From Diphasiastrum complanatum (taxonomy: Eukaryota; Streptophyta; Lycopodiopsida; Lycopodiales; Lycopodiaceae), in the NCBI GenBank assembly GCA_029204225.1, contig CM055106.1, forward strand, positions 3,142,665 to 3,206,664: a stretch of 64,000 nucleotides of DNA, in the 5' to 3' direction. The position numbers were made by a program, and so were the translations under genes. The notes beneath the pieces were generated by a model. The model was not told the DNA's origin, searched no databases, and saw nothing but the letters and a program-made list of their open reading frames with translations. This document shows positions 12,255 to 24,874 of the stretch, one piece after another (position 1 is the stretch's first letter; each line of letters starts with the position of its first letter).

Positions 12255-14127
12255 ACTTTGGCATATATAAAGATGCTGGATCACTGCTTCATTGAGTTTG
12301 CTCAATTTACCTCGCTTGTTGGTCTCTGCCTTTCAGTATAGCATATTCACACAACAAAAAGAGACAAAGCGGCGAGAGGTATTATTGGCCCTGCCTTACA
12401 AGAAGAGGCACATAGTAATCGTGCTACAAATTTGACATGCTTGTGTGATTTTTATTTATAGATTTTTTAATTTTATTTTGTTATTTAAATTGAACTTTTT
12501 TTGGGTGCTGCCACATATTTTTTTCCCATTCCAAAAACTACTTTTCGTGCTTTTGATGAATACCTACTTTTAATTTTCATACTAACAAATAGGTGGATAG
12601 GAGTGGGCAATGGGTGTCTGTCTGGCTTCTGTTGTTACTTTGTTGGAGAGCCAGGTAGCCAGGTTTACACGTAGATTCGTATTTTCATGTTTCTTGCCAT
12701 TTCCGAGGGTCGTCCGTGTCCTGCATGCAACGTTTTCTACCTGAGAGGTGATAAGTGATAGGAAGCGATCTGAGAGGAAGCATTTCATAGTATGCCAAAG
12801 ATTTTCCCTGGTATTTTGATAGTATGTCAAAGATTGTCCCTATCTCGTTTCAGATTTTGTTTTTGTAAAAAGGTTTGGCTATCCCTGTACCTGTGCGTGC
12901 CTGTACCTGTGGAATTGTTACTTGTGTGTTGTTGCAGTTCATAGATTTGTGGTGGCTGTTTCAGAGAGACCTGCCTTCGTGTCCTTGAAGAATTTCATCA
13001 GATTGTCTCTTTCAAGTGTACGTACTTTGTCACTTTTAATGTTTTCTAATCTTCTACATAGTATATTATATAGTCAGAGTTACAAAATAGCTAAAAGACT
13101 AGTTACAGAATGGTAGTCTTCGGAATGTATGAAGGAGAATACTGCTTGGGATATTGTTAGAGCTAGAAGCTGATGTATAAGACGAAACGTTATTTAACTT
13201 TTTTCTTCGTACGAGACATTGTATAGCAAGATCTCGAACTATACACTTAAGTCGAGTGCCAAATATTGAAGTGTGTCGAAAACAATGTTTTGGAGAAAAA
13301 GTCACAACATTTAGCTGCAAAAACATTCCCTACTTCTTAAAAGCACTCAAACTCGTTCGATGTGCAGCTTATATGACAGCAGAGCCAGATTGAGTGCTTC
13401 AAACTTTTCCTGCATAAAGAATTAATCTGCTTTACAACTCTGCGAACAAGCCTTCCCTATTCTTGATTTATTTTACAGTCAGTTGGATGTATTTTGAAGA
13501 TCAACCTTTGATGAGCTAGTTGTTTTTTTATCTGCCAGTGATAAAATGTCTGATATTTAGTCAATTATCAAGCGATGACTTGATTCGTTGAAACAAGAAG
13601 TCATGCAAAATATCTAAGTTGTGTATGTGTATGAAAGCATTCACAATGTCCTGCGACGATCTACACCAAAGGTTTGAAGATCGATCCAACAATAAATATA
13701 CATGTATATTTGATCTTATTATATTCTTGATCAAGCAGGAAGGCTTGTGTTGCACATAGCACAAAATTCAAGAGTTCAGAGTCGGCTCTCCACTATGTCT
13801 CACGAGGCTCCTCGTATGCGATTCCCGAATCCCATGCGAGCCAAAATATTCTTCCACAAAAAGGGCAAAAAAACTGATGGTTGTCTCTTTTGTTGTTTTT
13901 TAAGCCGAGTTACATTTATGAACCCTTACTAGACTAGGAGCTCATTGCTTTCAACACCAAAGATTGTCATTCTCAAGGACTATACTCTCCTGATTCTTAA
14001 TTTCTCAGGGAATTGTTCATGAAATCCATGCTGGAGCTCAATGCACACATTAGGTCTGAACACAGTTTAGGATTCAATTCTTCGTTTATCTATATCAAGC
14101 ATTATCGTTCACAAGCATTAATCTATT
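12255..14127. other. Intergenic DNA, no gene seen
   Basis: A TATA-like CATATATAAAG lies at about 12261-12271, but no open frame with recognisable content follows. TTGGCCCTGCCTT (12385-12397) is an exact reverse complement of part of the Helitron hairpin at 12219-12231. Confidence 0.4.
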
Positions 14128-14600
14128 CCATGAAGGAAGCTAGTACGATATTGGAAGGAGGCAAGTATTGCAGGCATGCCTCATGCATCATGCAGTAGTG
14201 CACCTCCAAGGACATTGTCCACACAAGTCCTTCAAGTAATAGCTGCAAGCTCAGAGCCCAGGCCTCAAAATTCAGACATAGATCAATGAAAGTAGAGTCC
14301 AGATGGAACAATGTCATACTCTAGACTCTAGATTGTGGACAATGGAAGCATTTCACAGTGCCAAAGATCTTTAGTCTCCACGTCTCTATTTAGACCGGCT
14401 TGATACACCTTCCATTGGAAAACTAGAACGCTGAAACAGAAGCTAGTTACGATATTGAAAGGAGGTATTGCAGGCATGCCTCATGCATCATGCAGTAGTG
14501 CACCTTGAAGGACATTGTCCCCACAAGTCCTTCAAGTATTAGCTGCAAGCTCAAAGCCCAGGTGTCAAAATTCAGACATAGATCAGTGAAAGTAGAATCT
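14128..14600. repeat. Two direct repeats of about 165 bp
   Basis: About 14128-14300 and 14440-14600 share long blocks, such as TATTGCAGGCATGCCTCATG, GGACATTGTCC and AATTCAGACATAGATCA, with scattered substitutions and small indels. The two copies are about 310 bases apart. No coding potential. Confidence 0.75.
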
Positions 14601-16915
14601 ACATATCTTTAACTACAATGACAAGGTATAGACTACATCATGTCATAATAGCAATGCAAATGCTCCATAATATCCACGAGTAATCGTTGCTTACAGAGGT
14701 GCCAATAGCCTAGACCTTGCATATGAGTGAATAACTAAGTGTTAATAGATGAGTAAAGTGACATTCTTAACTCGAGGACATAATTTTCAGACATGCAGGC
14801 AAAAGATTTTCACTGCACTCATTAGGATTACATCATGCATGCTTGAAAATTAATTCGCTAACGTGTATCAATGCCTTATGCCTTACTCAATCATCAGATT
14901 GTCCAAGTGGGTTGGAGATCAGTTCGGTGGAATCAACATTCTGGTATAACTAGTCTACTTTATATTTGTCTTTTTGCAGGCTGAATGCGAATTATTTGGT
15001 GCTAAGAATAACAATATTTTTGTAGCTAATATATTCTGAATCTATCGTTCACTTTCCTGAGGTTAGCATAAAGAACAAACCGAAGTATTTCTGCGCTATT
15101 AAATCGAACTAATAATTGAGGCAGTACATACTACGTCAATATTGTGCCCCAACTACAATTTCTACTGTTGACACTACAATTGTTACCTATTCTGCATACG
15201 ATTGTTCTTATAATAAAAGATCTAAAGTGAGCAGCTATAATATGACTAGCAATGCTAGCTGTTTGCAGGAGCTATTATAACCCTCGTTACGCAAAGCAAG
15301 CGAACTGAGTCTAGTACTCCACGTCCAAGTTAGAGTCATGTATATGGTTGAGTGATTAGGAAGATATACATCCGGATAATTTCCTGCTATCATACCGCAA
15401 CCTGGTGTTGGCCCATTACAGCATAATCGCATTACCCTAGTACAGCTGGACATCTTCCGTGATTTGACTATCGAACTGAGAATCCATATGCTACTCCTTT
15501 TCCCATAGCTCAGAGAGAATCACTGCCTGCAGATAACTTATATCTGTAGCTTTGTCGATCCTATAGCAATCTCTGTAAATCTATCCAAATCCTCCATAGA
15601 AAATCAGAAGGCATTCTCATCATAGTATGATCTGAGGCAAATAGAGATCCATACTATTGTTTCGAAAACACATTACTTATTTACTAGTAAACATCATAGC
15701 TTCGTTGAACTTTGGCACCAGTACCATGCATCTCACTGCCTTTTTTTAATCACACTTAAAATTAATTCAATGTATTTACTGTAGTTCCAAGCAAATTCTT
15801 GTGCAGATTGGAGATTACAATACATTTCGTGGAAAACGTATATGAGGTGTCAGTACAGGTGCCTGTATACATACATGAAGAATGTTCACTGTTGCAATGT
15901 TGTCACAATATCCCCATCCATGCCATACTCTTGTACATGTGTACGAGTATTTGAAACATGTCCACAGTCCAAGTTTGCCAGTCAACAAACATAACATTCA
16001 ATATACACTATATGCAACACACCAGGTGATGGTTAAAAACAAGCAACTGTTCTATGTGAACAATATTTCCAGATAGTTTCAAGTCATGATCGTCATGAGC
16101 CCCCAGGTCAATAACAAGATACTTTGTTGGGGTTGAGATTCCTTCCTCATATTGTCTCAATTTTGGCATTCCCATTAACCACATCCATTTCGTTATCAGA
16201 AAGAACAACATAACCATTCATTCCAAGACGTTCCTGTTAGGTATTAGATTGTAAGATTTTCGAGATAGCTCACATGAACGTTTGGAGTTTTCCCAATCAC
16301 ACTAGCAACATTTCAGCTTTTTCGAAGCTTTGCCCGGACCTTGTGTATCAATTTAGTACCATCTAAGAATAACATAAGCAAAGGTGTTGTCTCTGTTTGT
16401 ACATATAGCGGTTTTTTTTTTTTTTTGCATGGAGCAGCAGCTATGGAATATAATTGCAAAACTAGGAGCATTAAATAATTTGTAATGAAACTGAAATTTT
16501 TTTTCAAGCCACCAATTTCCATGTTAAGTGTATAGAAATGTTAATAGTCATTAATATTGGTTAGTCGTTTGATATGTATTTCTTTGCAAGGATGCCTTTT
16601 GGGATTTCTTTGGGTAGTAATATTAGATTGTAATATTTGTGATTGTGTTTCAGATAAATGCATGTGTCTGATTGAAAATTTTTTGCTTTTTGTAAATTGG
16701 AGACAAGAACTAGCAAGAATTTTGTATGGGTTATGGTGAGATTTGTTCAAGTATTTTGGATGTGTCTAATGAGATTTAGCCTGCACATTCTTTACGAATA
16801 CAGAAAAAATTGTAGATTTCACACGTGTGGAGTGTCCACAACATGTACTTGTGATCTCCTAAGGTGTATAGATGCCAAGATCAAGACTAGATTGAGATTC
16901 AAGATCTATCTTTGA
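14601..16915. other. Intergenic DNA, no gene seen
   Basis: AT-rich, only short unconvincing frames on both strands. An ACACGTGTGG motif lies near 16821, in what would be the leader of the LTR element starting at 16921. Confidence 0.5.
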
Positions 16916-16920
16916 TTCTA

Positions 16921-17466
16921 TGGCAAAAACACACTACTACATGCATTCAATCACTTCCAACTCTCACTCACACGTGTGGGAAGTATTCAAAAGTTATTCT
17001 AAGTAAAAACAAGCTGCTCTCCTTGAGTAGAGAGAGAAAATCATCTTGAGCTCTCGGGTAGAGAGAGAAAGCTAGAAATCCAATAACACTCAAAATCCAC
17101 ACAATCTTCAAATCAACTAGAGCCAAAATGAGGAGTACAATGATACTAGTAGATCCACGAGCTACCACTATGCTTAACTATGATTGGACCACACTTTGTC
17201 ACCTCTTAATCCTATTGGACCATTGATCCATGCACCTCTTAATTCTATTGGACTATTTTCAAGCAAACCTCAAATTCATATTGGACCTCACATGGATCCA
17301 CCTCTAAATCCTATTGGACCTCTTAGAATTCATCAAACAAAAGCATTACACTTGTCTACACTCTAATTGGCACGAGTTTAGCCTCTTACTCTATTTTGGC
17401 TCAATAGTGGCATTACAAGTGGAAATGCATAATTTGCCATCTATGCCAAATTTGTTCCTTTCAACA
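16921..17466 (-). repeat. Diverged Copia-type LTR
   Basis: Plus-strand ends TGGCAAAAAC and CCTTTCAACA match the layout of the 1463-2256 LTR. The bases just left (TTGATTCTA) look like a decayed tRNA-Met primer-binding site. It is about 546 bp. An ACACGTGTG motif lies near 16971. Inside, 17200-17330 contains several imperfect copies of CCTCTTAATCCTATTGGACC. Solo LTR or remnant; no coding sequence nearby. Confidence 0.45.
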
Positions 17467-18550
17467 TCCTACACCTAGATGCTTGATATAAAAAACATAA
17501 GACCCCTATATCTAACATAGCTAATCTTTTTCAATTCTTCACAAAAATGACGCAAATTATATGCTTTATGCATGATTGTCGATTTTGAGGTTTGTAAAGC
17601 CATTCTTCTTTGGGTCATTTGCTGAGTTTTATGTGTATTCTGATGCTCGGATGAAATATACTTGCACTACATACAGTTACAAAATTATAGCATTCTGAAA
17701 GTGTTTGTAATCAGTTCCCTTTTGACGCTTTGTTGATGAGATTGCGGTGTTCATATTCTTTGCAAATATTAAAAAAAAATTGAGTCCGAAATATGTTTTA
17801 TTCATGCACATCACCGTATTTTTCCTTGTAGGTTTTTTGCTTGTGCACATATTGTGATAGTTAGATATATTGTGGCCGTCTAATGAATACGTGAGTACTG
17901 TAACAATGCGTGCATACGAAATCAACAACAACGACCATTATTTGATTGCCATGACCATAACTTTGCCACTCTTTTTAACCTACAGGCTTTTGCCCATGCA
18001 TTGGGTGGGAAACCCTTGTGCTTGAAATATTACACAATACTGTTGGTGGAAAATCCAACACTATTATGTGATTGTTGTAGATAGATAGTAAACTTTAATT
18101 CGGCTTACAGCTTACATATTCCACAACAAATATTCTGTAATTAGGTACTTTGAACGTACTATTGATGAGATTATGGTGTTTTGCTCATTCCTTTACTGTT
18201 ATTGCCAAGACCTTGTCAACGTTCTTTAAGTCCAAAATTTTGGCCATGCATCAAGTAGAAAATCATCGTGCACGTAATATTGTAGTTTTGGTAGAAAACC
18301 TCACACTATCACGTACTATAATTGCAGTTATGTTAATAAGGTTTAGGGTGTGGGTGTGCGTGTGTGCATGTGCCTGTAGGTATGGTGTTCCACGCTTACT
18401 GGTTCATGCTACCCTAATTCGAAGTCCTTTGATTTATGTTTCATGCTTGCTAGTACATGGTACTCTCATTTGTAGCATGTTAATTTATTCATGCTCCTTT
18501 TATTTGTAGGATCTTAGTTTTTGTGGTATGTATTGGTTATGTTTTATGGT

Positions 18551-18551
<1 letters not shown>

Positions 18552-18633
<82 letters not shown>
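18552..18633. repeat. (GA)n microsatellite
   Basis: About 41 GA units without interruption. Confidence 0.98.
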
Positions 18634-18634
<1 letters not shown>

Positions 18635-18880
18635 ATGAAAGAGTTCAAGGTAACCACAACTCTCAATTCTACAAGGTATGTAGCCCTTGTTTTCTTCCGT
18701 TAAAGGCGTGGTGCGAATGTTTCTTGCTGGACGATCAATTCCACAAGAAAGCCCAAACGCCGCAAGGAGGGAGCATGTGGTGACATTCTGGCATAGGATA
18801 TAATCGTACGGTTCGAGAGTTTTGGTTAACACTCTGTTATGCTCTTTCTTTTTTTCCCTCTTCGTGAGGGTTTAGGGTAT

Positions 18881-18994
<114 letters not shown>

Positions 18995-20564
18995 GTATGT
19001 TTGTTTATGTTCCATGCTTGCTAGTTCATGCTACCGTAATCCATAGTATACTAATTTATGTTTCATGGTTACTAGTTCATGGTACGCTAATTTGTAGAAT
19101 CTTAATTTATGCATGATACGTTCATTTATAGGAACTTAATTTATGTTTTGGCATCCATCAGGTGGAAAATCCTGATGCATGAAATATTACGTACTGATGT
19201 TGGTGGAAGACCCAACACTATTACGTAATAGAATTGCAAGTGTAGGTGAATGTTAAACTGTAACTGAACTCAGGACTTATATGATTAATACTAATAAACA
19301 CTTCGTAATAAGTTTACAATGAATGTACTGTTAATAATAATATGGTGTTCGCATTCTTTACTAATATGAAAAAAAAAATGAACACGTTATATGATTTATC
19401 CATATGTGTCAAATGTATCTGAGCTTTTTTAAGCCATTTGCTTTTTAAGTCATTTGCTTTAACATGTACTGGTAGTTAGGTGCAACAAAGTGAAACCACT
19501 CACGTTTGTCAAAAAAAAAATCCAATGTTGTATGTACCTATTTCATAATATTGCTATATGATTGCGTGCCTAGGTTTTTGTCTTGGATTCATAGTAGATG
19601 GGTTTTTTTAAAACCAGGTGCAAACAAGTAAATTGTATTTGTTGCCAGGTTTAGTTAAAGCTACAATACATAGATTTTGTCTCATTGCACTACTTAGATA
19701 TGTTTAATATTGGGATATCTTTTGCATGTCATTGTATTGACATTTCCAAAAGCCATTTCAAGGGCAGAGGCTTGCAATTCATCACCGTCATTAATTCAAA
19801 CAAAAAAAAAGATATACTAAATTAACAGCCAAATATTATAGTCCATTCCGAGCATTCAAAAATCGCGGAGTTACAATCACTAAAATGATGGATGGGTGAA
19901 AATTGTAACAATGCATATATAAAAAACTGGTAACATTGACCATTTCTTAATTGACATGCCCAAGATCTTGTCAAAGTTTTCAATGCCTAGATTTGGGGTC
20001 ATGCAACATGTTAAAAAGCTTGGTGCACAAAAATTTGTGTATTCTTGGTAGAGACAAATTCAATGCGAATGTGGTTTGTTTTTAACAAGCAATATATTTC
20101 AAAATTCAATTGAGCTCAGAACTTAGTACCAGTACACAATCTGTAATTACAATGCCATTGTTTTGTTGCAAAGTACTCTAACTTGCACTTGAAGTGGTAA
20201 ATCATAGGAGTTGATTAGCTAGGCAATGATACCTGAACCGGTTTCATGTAGTTGTGTTGCTAGAAAATGCATTGCCTTCACTTGATACCGTAAAGTTGGG
20301 GTCATGTAACGGGGAGAATATGGTGGCACACATCTTGTATATTGTAAAATCCAATACTTACATGTGATTTGCTTGCAAGGATAAGCTTTAACTGAGCCCA
20401 TAATTTAGATATCAATTAACATCATCGAATACTATATATAAACAGTGTCGTCATTTTGTTGCGTACAAATGTGGACTGTACTATATGTGCTAGACCGCAA
20501 TATCTGATCAGATTTCATGTACGTTGTATTGCTAAAAAATACACTACATTTGCATAATTTTGGC

Positions 20565-20755
20565 ATGATGGTTATGGTTGACCGTCTTACCAAATTGGCT
20601 ATGTTTATTCCGGTAAAGACCACCACGAAGGCTTCTGATTTAGCTCAGATATTTGTAGAGTGTCTGTTTAGGCTTTACGGATTACCAAGTGATATTGTGA
20701 GCGATCACGATCCAAAGTTCACCGGTCACTTTTGGTCGGCCATGTTTGCTAATGT
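20565..20755 (+). pseudogene. Ty3/gypsy integrase core fragment
   Basis: The frame reads VDRLTKLAMFIPVKTTTKA, then LFRLYGLPSDIVSDHDPKF, then TGHFWSAMF. This is the well-known central part of plant Ty3 integrase, including the second catalytic Asp in the SDHDPKF context. Both sides run into unrelated sequence, with no reverse transcriptase, chromodomain or LTR nearby, so it is an isolated remnant. Confidence 0.85.
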
Positions 20756-21343
20756 GCTAATGTGCGATTTTCTACGGTGGGATGGTGGCAGCAGGTACCA
20801 ATGGGAGTGTTTGTTTTCTTGCAACACTGTGGGTGCTTTGGCCACTAAAAACATGCATGATTCGTACATTTAATTATTTTGCATGGTTCCGTTCATAAAT
20901 GCGAATGGAAATTTCATATTCGAAACACCAAATAAATAGTAATGCCGATTTCCTAACTGATGGTAATATTACATTTTTTATGTGAATCCATTATAACTGA
21001 ACCTTTTTTAAATCAAATATTCACAAAGCTTTGTTGCTATTTTCGATTGGGGATTTGACAAAGGAGCTACAAGGCATAGCAACACACATGGAATTACGAC
21101 TGCCTAATGGTACCATAAAGAGCTACCATTTTCAAAATCAAAATGCTTACTTTTGGTTTAATACATATCAGTGATTTTTAACATACATGTATTTGTACAT
21201 TGTAGAAGAATTATGTCAATTTGAACAAGGTTTACAAGCAACCAAACCTTCAAGTGATGTTCACAGCAATTATAAGTAAAGTACATAACGTACTCGTTTC
21301 AAAAACCCGGTTAGACTACCATTTATTAGAATAAATTTTATGC

Positions 21344-21628
21344 GTGTTTATGATGGCAGAGGCTGCGAGTTCATCTGCAATAACAAAACACGGCCTAGTT
21401 CAAGAATCGTCTACACGTACGGTAGTCCCAAAAATATGTAGACGGGCAACAACAGACCTGCTGGCAACCAGATCTACTGATGGCGCTTGTACCTCTATCA
21501 CACCGCATGAGCTGTTTGAACAATGTGTGGAGTCATGTCCACAAAATCTAGAAATCAATCCACCCGCATTTAGTTCCAATCCACACTGCCTTGTGTTCGA
21601 CAGAGAGGAATTCGACAACTCTACATAG
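21344..21628 (+). CDS. Unrecognised 94-residue frame at the left of the Helentron-like element
   Basis: Starts MAEAASSSAIT and ends in a run containing three cysteines or Cys-Pro (FEQCVESCPQ, PHCLVFD). I do not recognise it. It lies 17 bases before the RPA-like frame and in a different frame, so it could be an exon of the same ORF or chance. Confidence 0.25.
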   Translation: MFMMAEAASSSAITKHGLVQESSTRTVVPKICRRATTDLLATRSTDGACTSITPHELFEQCVESCPQNLEINPPAFSSNPHCLVFDREEFDNST

Positions 21629-21645
21629 ATGATATCGAGTTAGGC

Positions 21646-22071
21646 TTGAATAATATAATGTTTGAAGGCCAAATTCTATTAAAATATGGCAACTTTTCAC
21701 AGGATTTGCCATATCCAAAAGTGTTAAAAATTGATTTGACCGACATTCATGGTAATCATACAATCACATTGTCAATTCCTCAGGTACATTACACACCCTT
21801 TCTTCAATTGACAATTAATGATTGTATTCGATTAACAAACTTTCATATTGAAAAAAAAAATCCTAAACATGATTGTGGCACATCAAATTTTGTATGTGAC
21901 TACCGGCCTAACACAACAATTGAGAAAACTGCAGCTCTAAATATTAAAACTAGCTTCTATCCTGAAATTTCCCTCGCAAATTTTAGGACAGATTGTGTGG
22001 AACTATTGGCTAAAGATCCACACATCCATAACTCGTGCTTGGTTGAACAGTTGTCGTCGCTATACTATTGA
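21646..22071 (+). pseudogene. RPA-like OB-fold protein of the mobile element
   Basis: Seen: residues 28-66 read VLKIDLTDIHGNHTITL, a TINDCIRLTNFHIEKKNP strand set, and residues 80-95 VCDYRPNTTIEK. This matches the strand order and the LTD.G, NF.IE and DY....T blocks of replication protein A large-subunit OB folds. Known: plant Helitrons often carry RPA-like genes whose role in transposition is unproven; single-stranded DNA binding is the obvious proposal. At 141 residues it is only one OB fold plus a tail, far shorter than cellular RPA1, and it starts mid-domain, so it is probably a fragment. Confidence 0.5.
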
Positions 22072-22749
22072 ACTTTAAATACATGTGTCATGTAAATAAC
22101 GTTTTGATATAAATGGGTCATATGAATAAGGTGCTTATATTAGTTGATAATATGAATCCATTCTAATTACATACCATGTTTCAAATATTTACGTTTAGCA
22201 ATTTGGAAACACATCCCCATTGTGGAAAAGATATTTTCTTTTAGTTTTTTTAACCAGAAATATCGATAGATACATGTTGGGCCTTCTAGAAAAATGTAAA
22301 CTATATATATCATACTAATAAAACTTTGTCACACGAAACCCATTTTCCATATGAGGTGGTTTGTAATATTCGTTTTTTAATACACAATTATTTAGCACAC
22401 AATTTGTTTATGCTAGAAAACAATCTATTCATTTCAATCTTATACATGGTATGTTTTATTTATTAGCCGTCATTTATGCTAGACACAATATATTCATTTC
22501 CATCTTATATATGTTATGTTTTACTAATTAGAAGTAATTCCATAACTTATGTTCGTTTCAATCTTATACATGGTATGTTTTGTTTATTAGAAGTAGTTTA
22601 TGCTAGAAACAATATGTTCCTTTTAGTCGTACACATGTTATGTGTATTAATTAGAAGCAATTTCATAACTTCAGACTAATTTTGATTCGTACTGTAGCTT
22701 TCCAGTGCATTGCTGAATTAGCATTGGTGTAATTTTAGCAATCAAGACT

Positions 22750-23178
22750 ATGATTGTGTCCCACGTATGCCTACCTTTCAAGAACGTTGTAAATGATGAC
22801 GACCAACTTGTGACCATAGCAATTGTTTCCCAACCCGTTTCCAAAGATTTTTCAGGTTTGTTGCTACTGCCTTACCACGATTATAGACCTTTTTTTGAGA
22901 ACCCAAAATTTGGGCCTATAATTCAATCATCTTTTCTTGGTTGCATCTATTTCCACCACTATCAATATAATGAGATACACCATATTGTTAATATCATACT
23001 AGAAGGTCAAAGATATCTTGCTAAAATAGTGCCCCATGTTTCATCTGGTTTGATTCTTGAGGGAAAAAAATTACTTCTTGAAAAAGCAAGCAATCTGGTT
23101 TTGTCCCAATCAAGCATACATTGCCATATTGATACAAAACATTTTTGTGACATGTTTCGTATACTGTACAAACTGTAG
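22750..23178 (+). CDS. Unrecognised 142-residue frame inside the Helentron-like element
   Basis: Reads from an ATG-type start through LVTIAIVSQPVSKDFSGL and FFENPKFGPIIQSSFLGC to a His/Cys-rich end (IHCHIDTKHFCDMF). I do not recognise a domain. Position between the RPA-like and DUF6570-like frames suggests it belongs to the element. It may be an exon of a longer frame. Confidence 0.35.
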   Translation: MIVSHVCLPFKNVVNDDDQLVTIAIVSQPVSKDFSGLLLLPYHDYRPFFENPKFGPIIQSSFLGCIYFHHYQYNEIHHIVNIILEGQRYLAKIVPHVSSGLILEGKKLLLEKASNLVLSQSSIHCHIDTKHFCDMFRILYKL

Positions 23179-23315
23179 ATATACATGCTTTTCACACCCT
23201 GACAATACACGCATGCTCATGCATAATTTAAGAAGTTCTTCCTTTTGATTTAAATTGTTGTCTCAATATACCCGAAATCAAAAACTCTGCATTCCAAGCT
23301 TTATGTTTCTGTATA

Positions 23316-24048
23316 GTGGATAGAATTTTGTGCACATACACTCCTAATTTTTCAATCCAATGGACAAGTATTGCAGTTTGTATTTACCAAGGCTATCATC
23401 CAACCGTTGAATCTCTTGCCATAAAGTGGGCATCATGTATAGCCCAAGTAGTTCTCACAGATTTTGTTGCAGTTTCTTATGAACGCATGTGCGACAGCCA
23501 AAATTTTCTATCCAATTCAAAAACAATTTACTTGAAGACAACTGAGTACCTTCTAGATCTGATCGCATTCCAGACAAACAATTTTATGGTCACACCTCTT
23601 CCTACAAATCCACCCCTTCAATTGATTCATTCTAGTATCAGTGCCATCCCCCACTCCGAAACCATGCCATTTTCTAGTGCCATTCCAAAAAAACTGCATC
23701 AACTAAAAAAGAAAATTTGCACTTTAAAACGCGGATTGTTAACTTCAGCACCAAAACCAAGAGTTACAAACAAAATTGGAGCTGCTACAATGTAATGTTG
23801 TAGATGCACAGCGCACTTTGACAACCATAAAAGCGGAGTTCATTTGTATGCTTGGCAAAAAAGATTCTGCGCTCGAAATAGTACAAAAACGATGCAATAC
23901 ATGTGAACAAGAAATGACGCTGCTACAAAGTCAACATGCAACTACCCAGAAAGAACTTCTTATATTTCAAACACGAGCTATTTTGCCAGAACGAGTCACA
24001 CTTCAGTTGCCAGCTATTACATTCCCTCAAAAAAAGATCCAACCATAG
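23316..24048 (+). CDS. Two overlapping unrecognised frames, second with coiled-coil character
   Basis: 23316-23795 has a helical N-terminal half with ESLAIKWASCIAQVVLTD and a basic tail (KKLHQLKKKICTLKRG). 23776-24048 overlaps it by 20 bases in another frame and is rich in Gln/Glu/Leu (VQKRCNTCEQEMTLLQSQ), like a coiled coil. Together they may be one protein broken by a frameshift. No function can be named. The reading stops where the LTR-like insertion begins. Confidence 0.35.
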
Positions 24049-24059
24049 AAATGTCACTT

Positions 24060-24870
24060 GAAAGCAGGCATGTTGGTATTGTGCAAAAGTACAAAAAGGA
24101 CCAAGAGTGGATCCTAATCTGATCCTCAAGAGGGATTGGTTGTCAGATTACTTGATCTATCAATCTACTTGAGATTAAGGTCAATCTAGATCAATTCTAG
24201 ACACAAAATCCTAACAAGAACAATCATTAATTGAAGGTAGGTATACTTTTTGGTTTCACACATGTGAAACACTATCTGAGTATGGACTCCAACCTGAAAA
24301 TCAAGTACACATTGATAGAACCTCAAAACAATCAAAACAAATGTAGACAAATGGAGAGAATCACTCAAAATTGCTTCCAAAACCAAGATTGGTGTCTCAC
24401 ACTGATTATGGCCAAATGTGGCTCTATATATACAATAAGTGGGAGCTCATGGTACTAATCATCCCTTTGATCCCACATGTGTGAAGATGCTTTGTCATAT
24501 GATGATTCATCCTGCAAAATTGACACTTGGACAAAACCTTCTATTTTGAGCACTTTTGGTCCATTTTCCTTCTATATGGAGATCTACTTGAAAATCTTCT
24601 AGAAGTCAAAATTCGTCTACTTCAGCTTATTCCACACATGTGAGCTGTCCTCTACACATGGGATGTGACACCTAACCAAAGGATGTGGCTCATGCAAGCA
24701 ATAGATTGATGCCATGTGTCATATGTCTAGAAAACTAGTTTTTGGCCTTTTTAGGCACTAGAACTTGAATTAAATCATATGTACAACTTATATGATTATG
24801 GTACATGACAAGTACACTATTTTCACACGTGGGAACAGGCTCCACACATGTGTGTTTATCTATCTACAAG
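24060..24870. mobile_element. LTR-like insertion in the Helentron-like element
   Basis: Non-coding block with a TATA-like CTATATATACAA (near 24423) and several CACACATGTG / CACACGTG palindromes (near 24257, 24475, 24635, 24828, 24840) like those in the Copia LTRs of this window. A possible start TGTTGGTATTG lies near 24069. TACATGACAAG near 24803 resembles the primer-site/LTR junction of the other elements. Ends and target duplication could not be fixed. Confidence 0.35.
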
Positions 24871-24874
24871 ATTT

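Noticed and set aside
12261-12271. TATA box CATATATAAAG as promoter of a new gene
   Set aside because: No coding sequence follows within reach on the plus strand.
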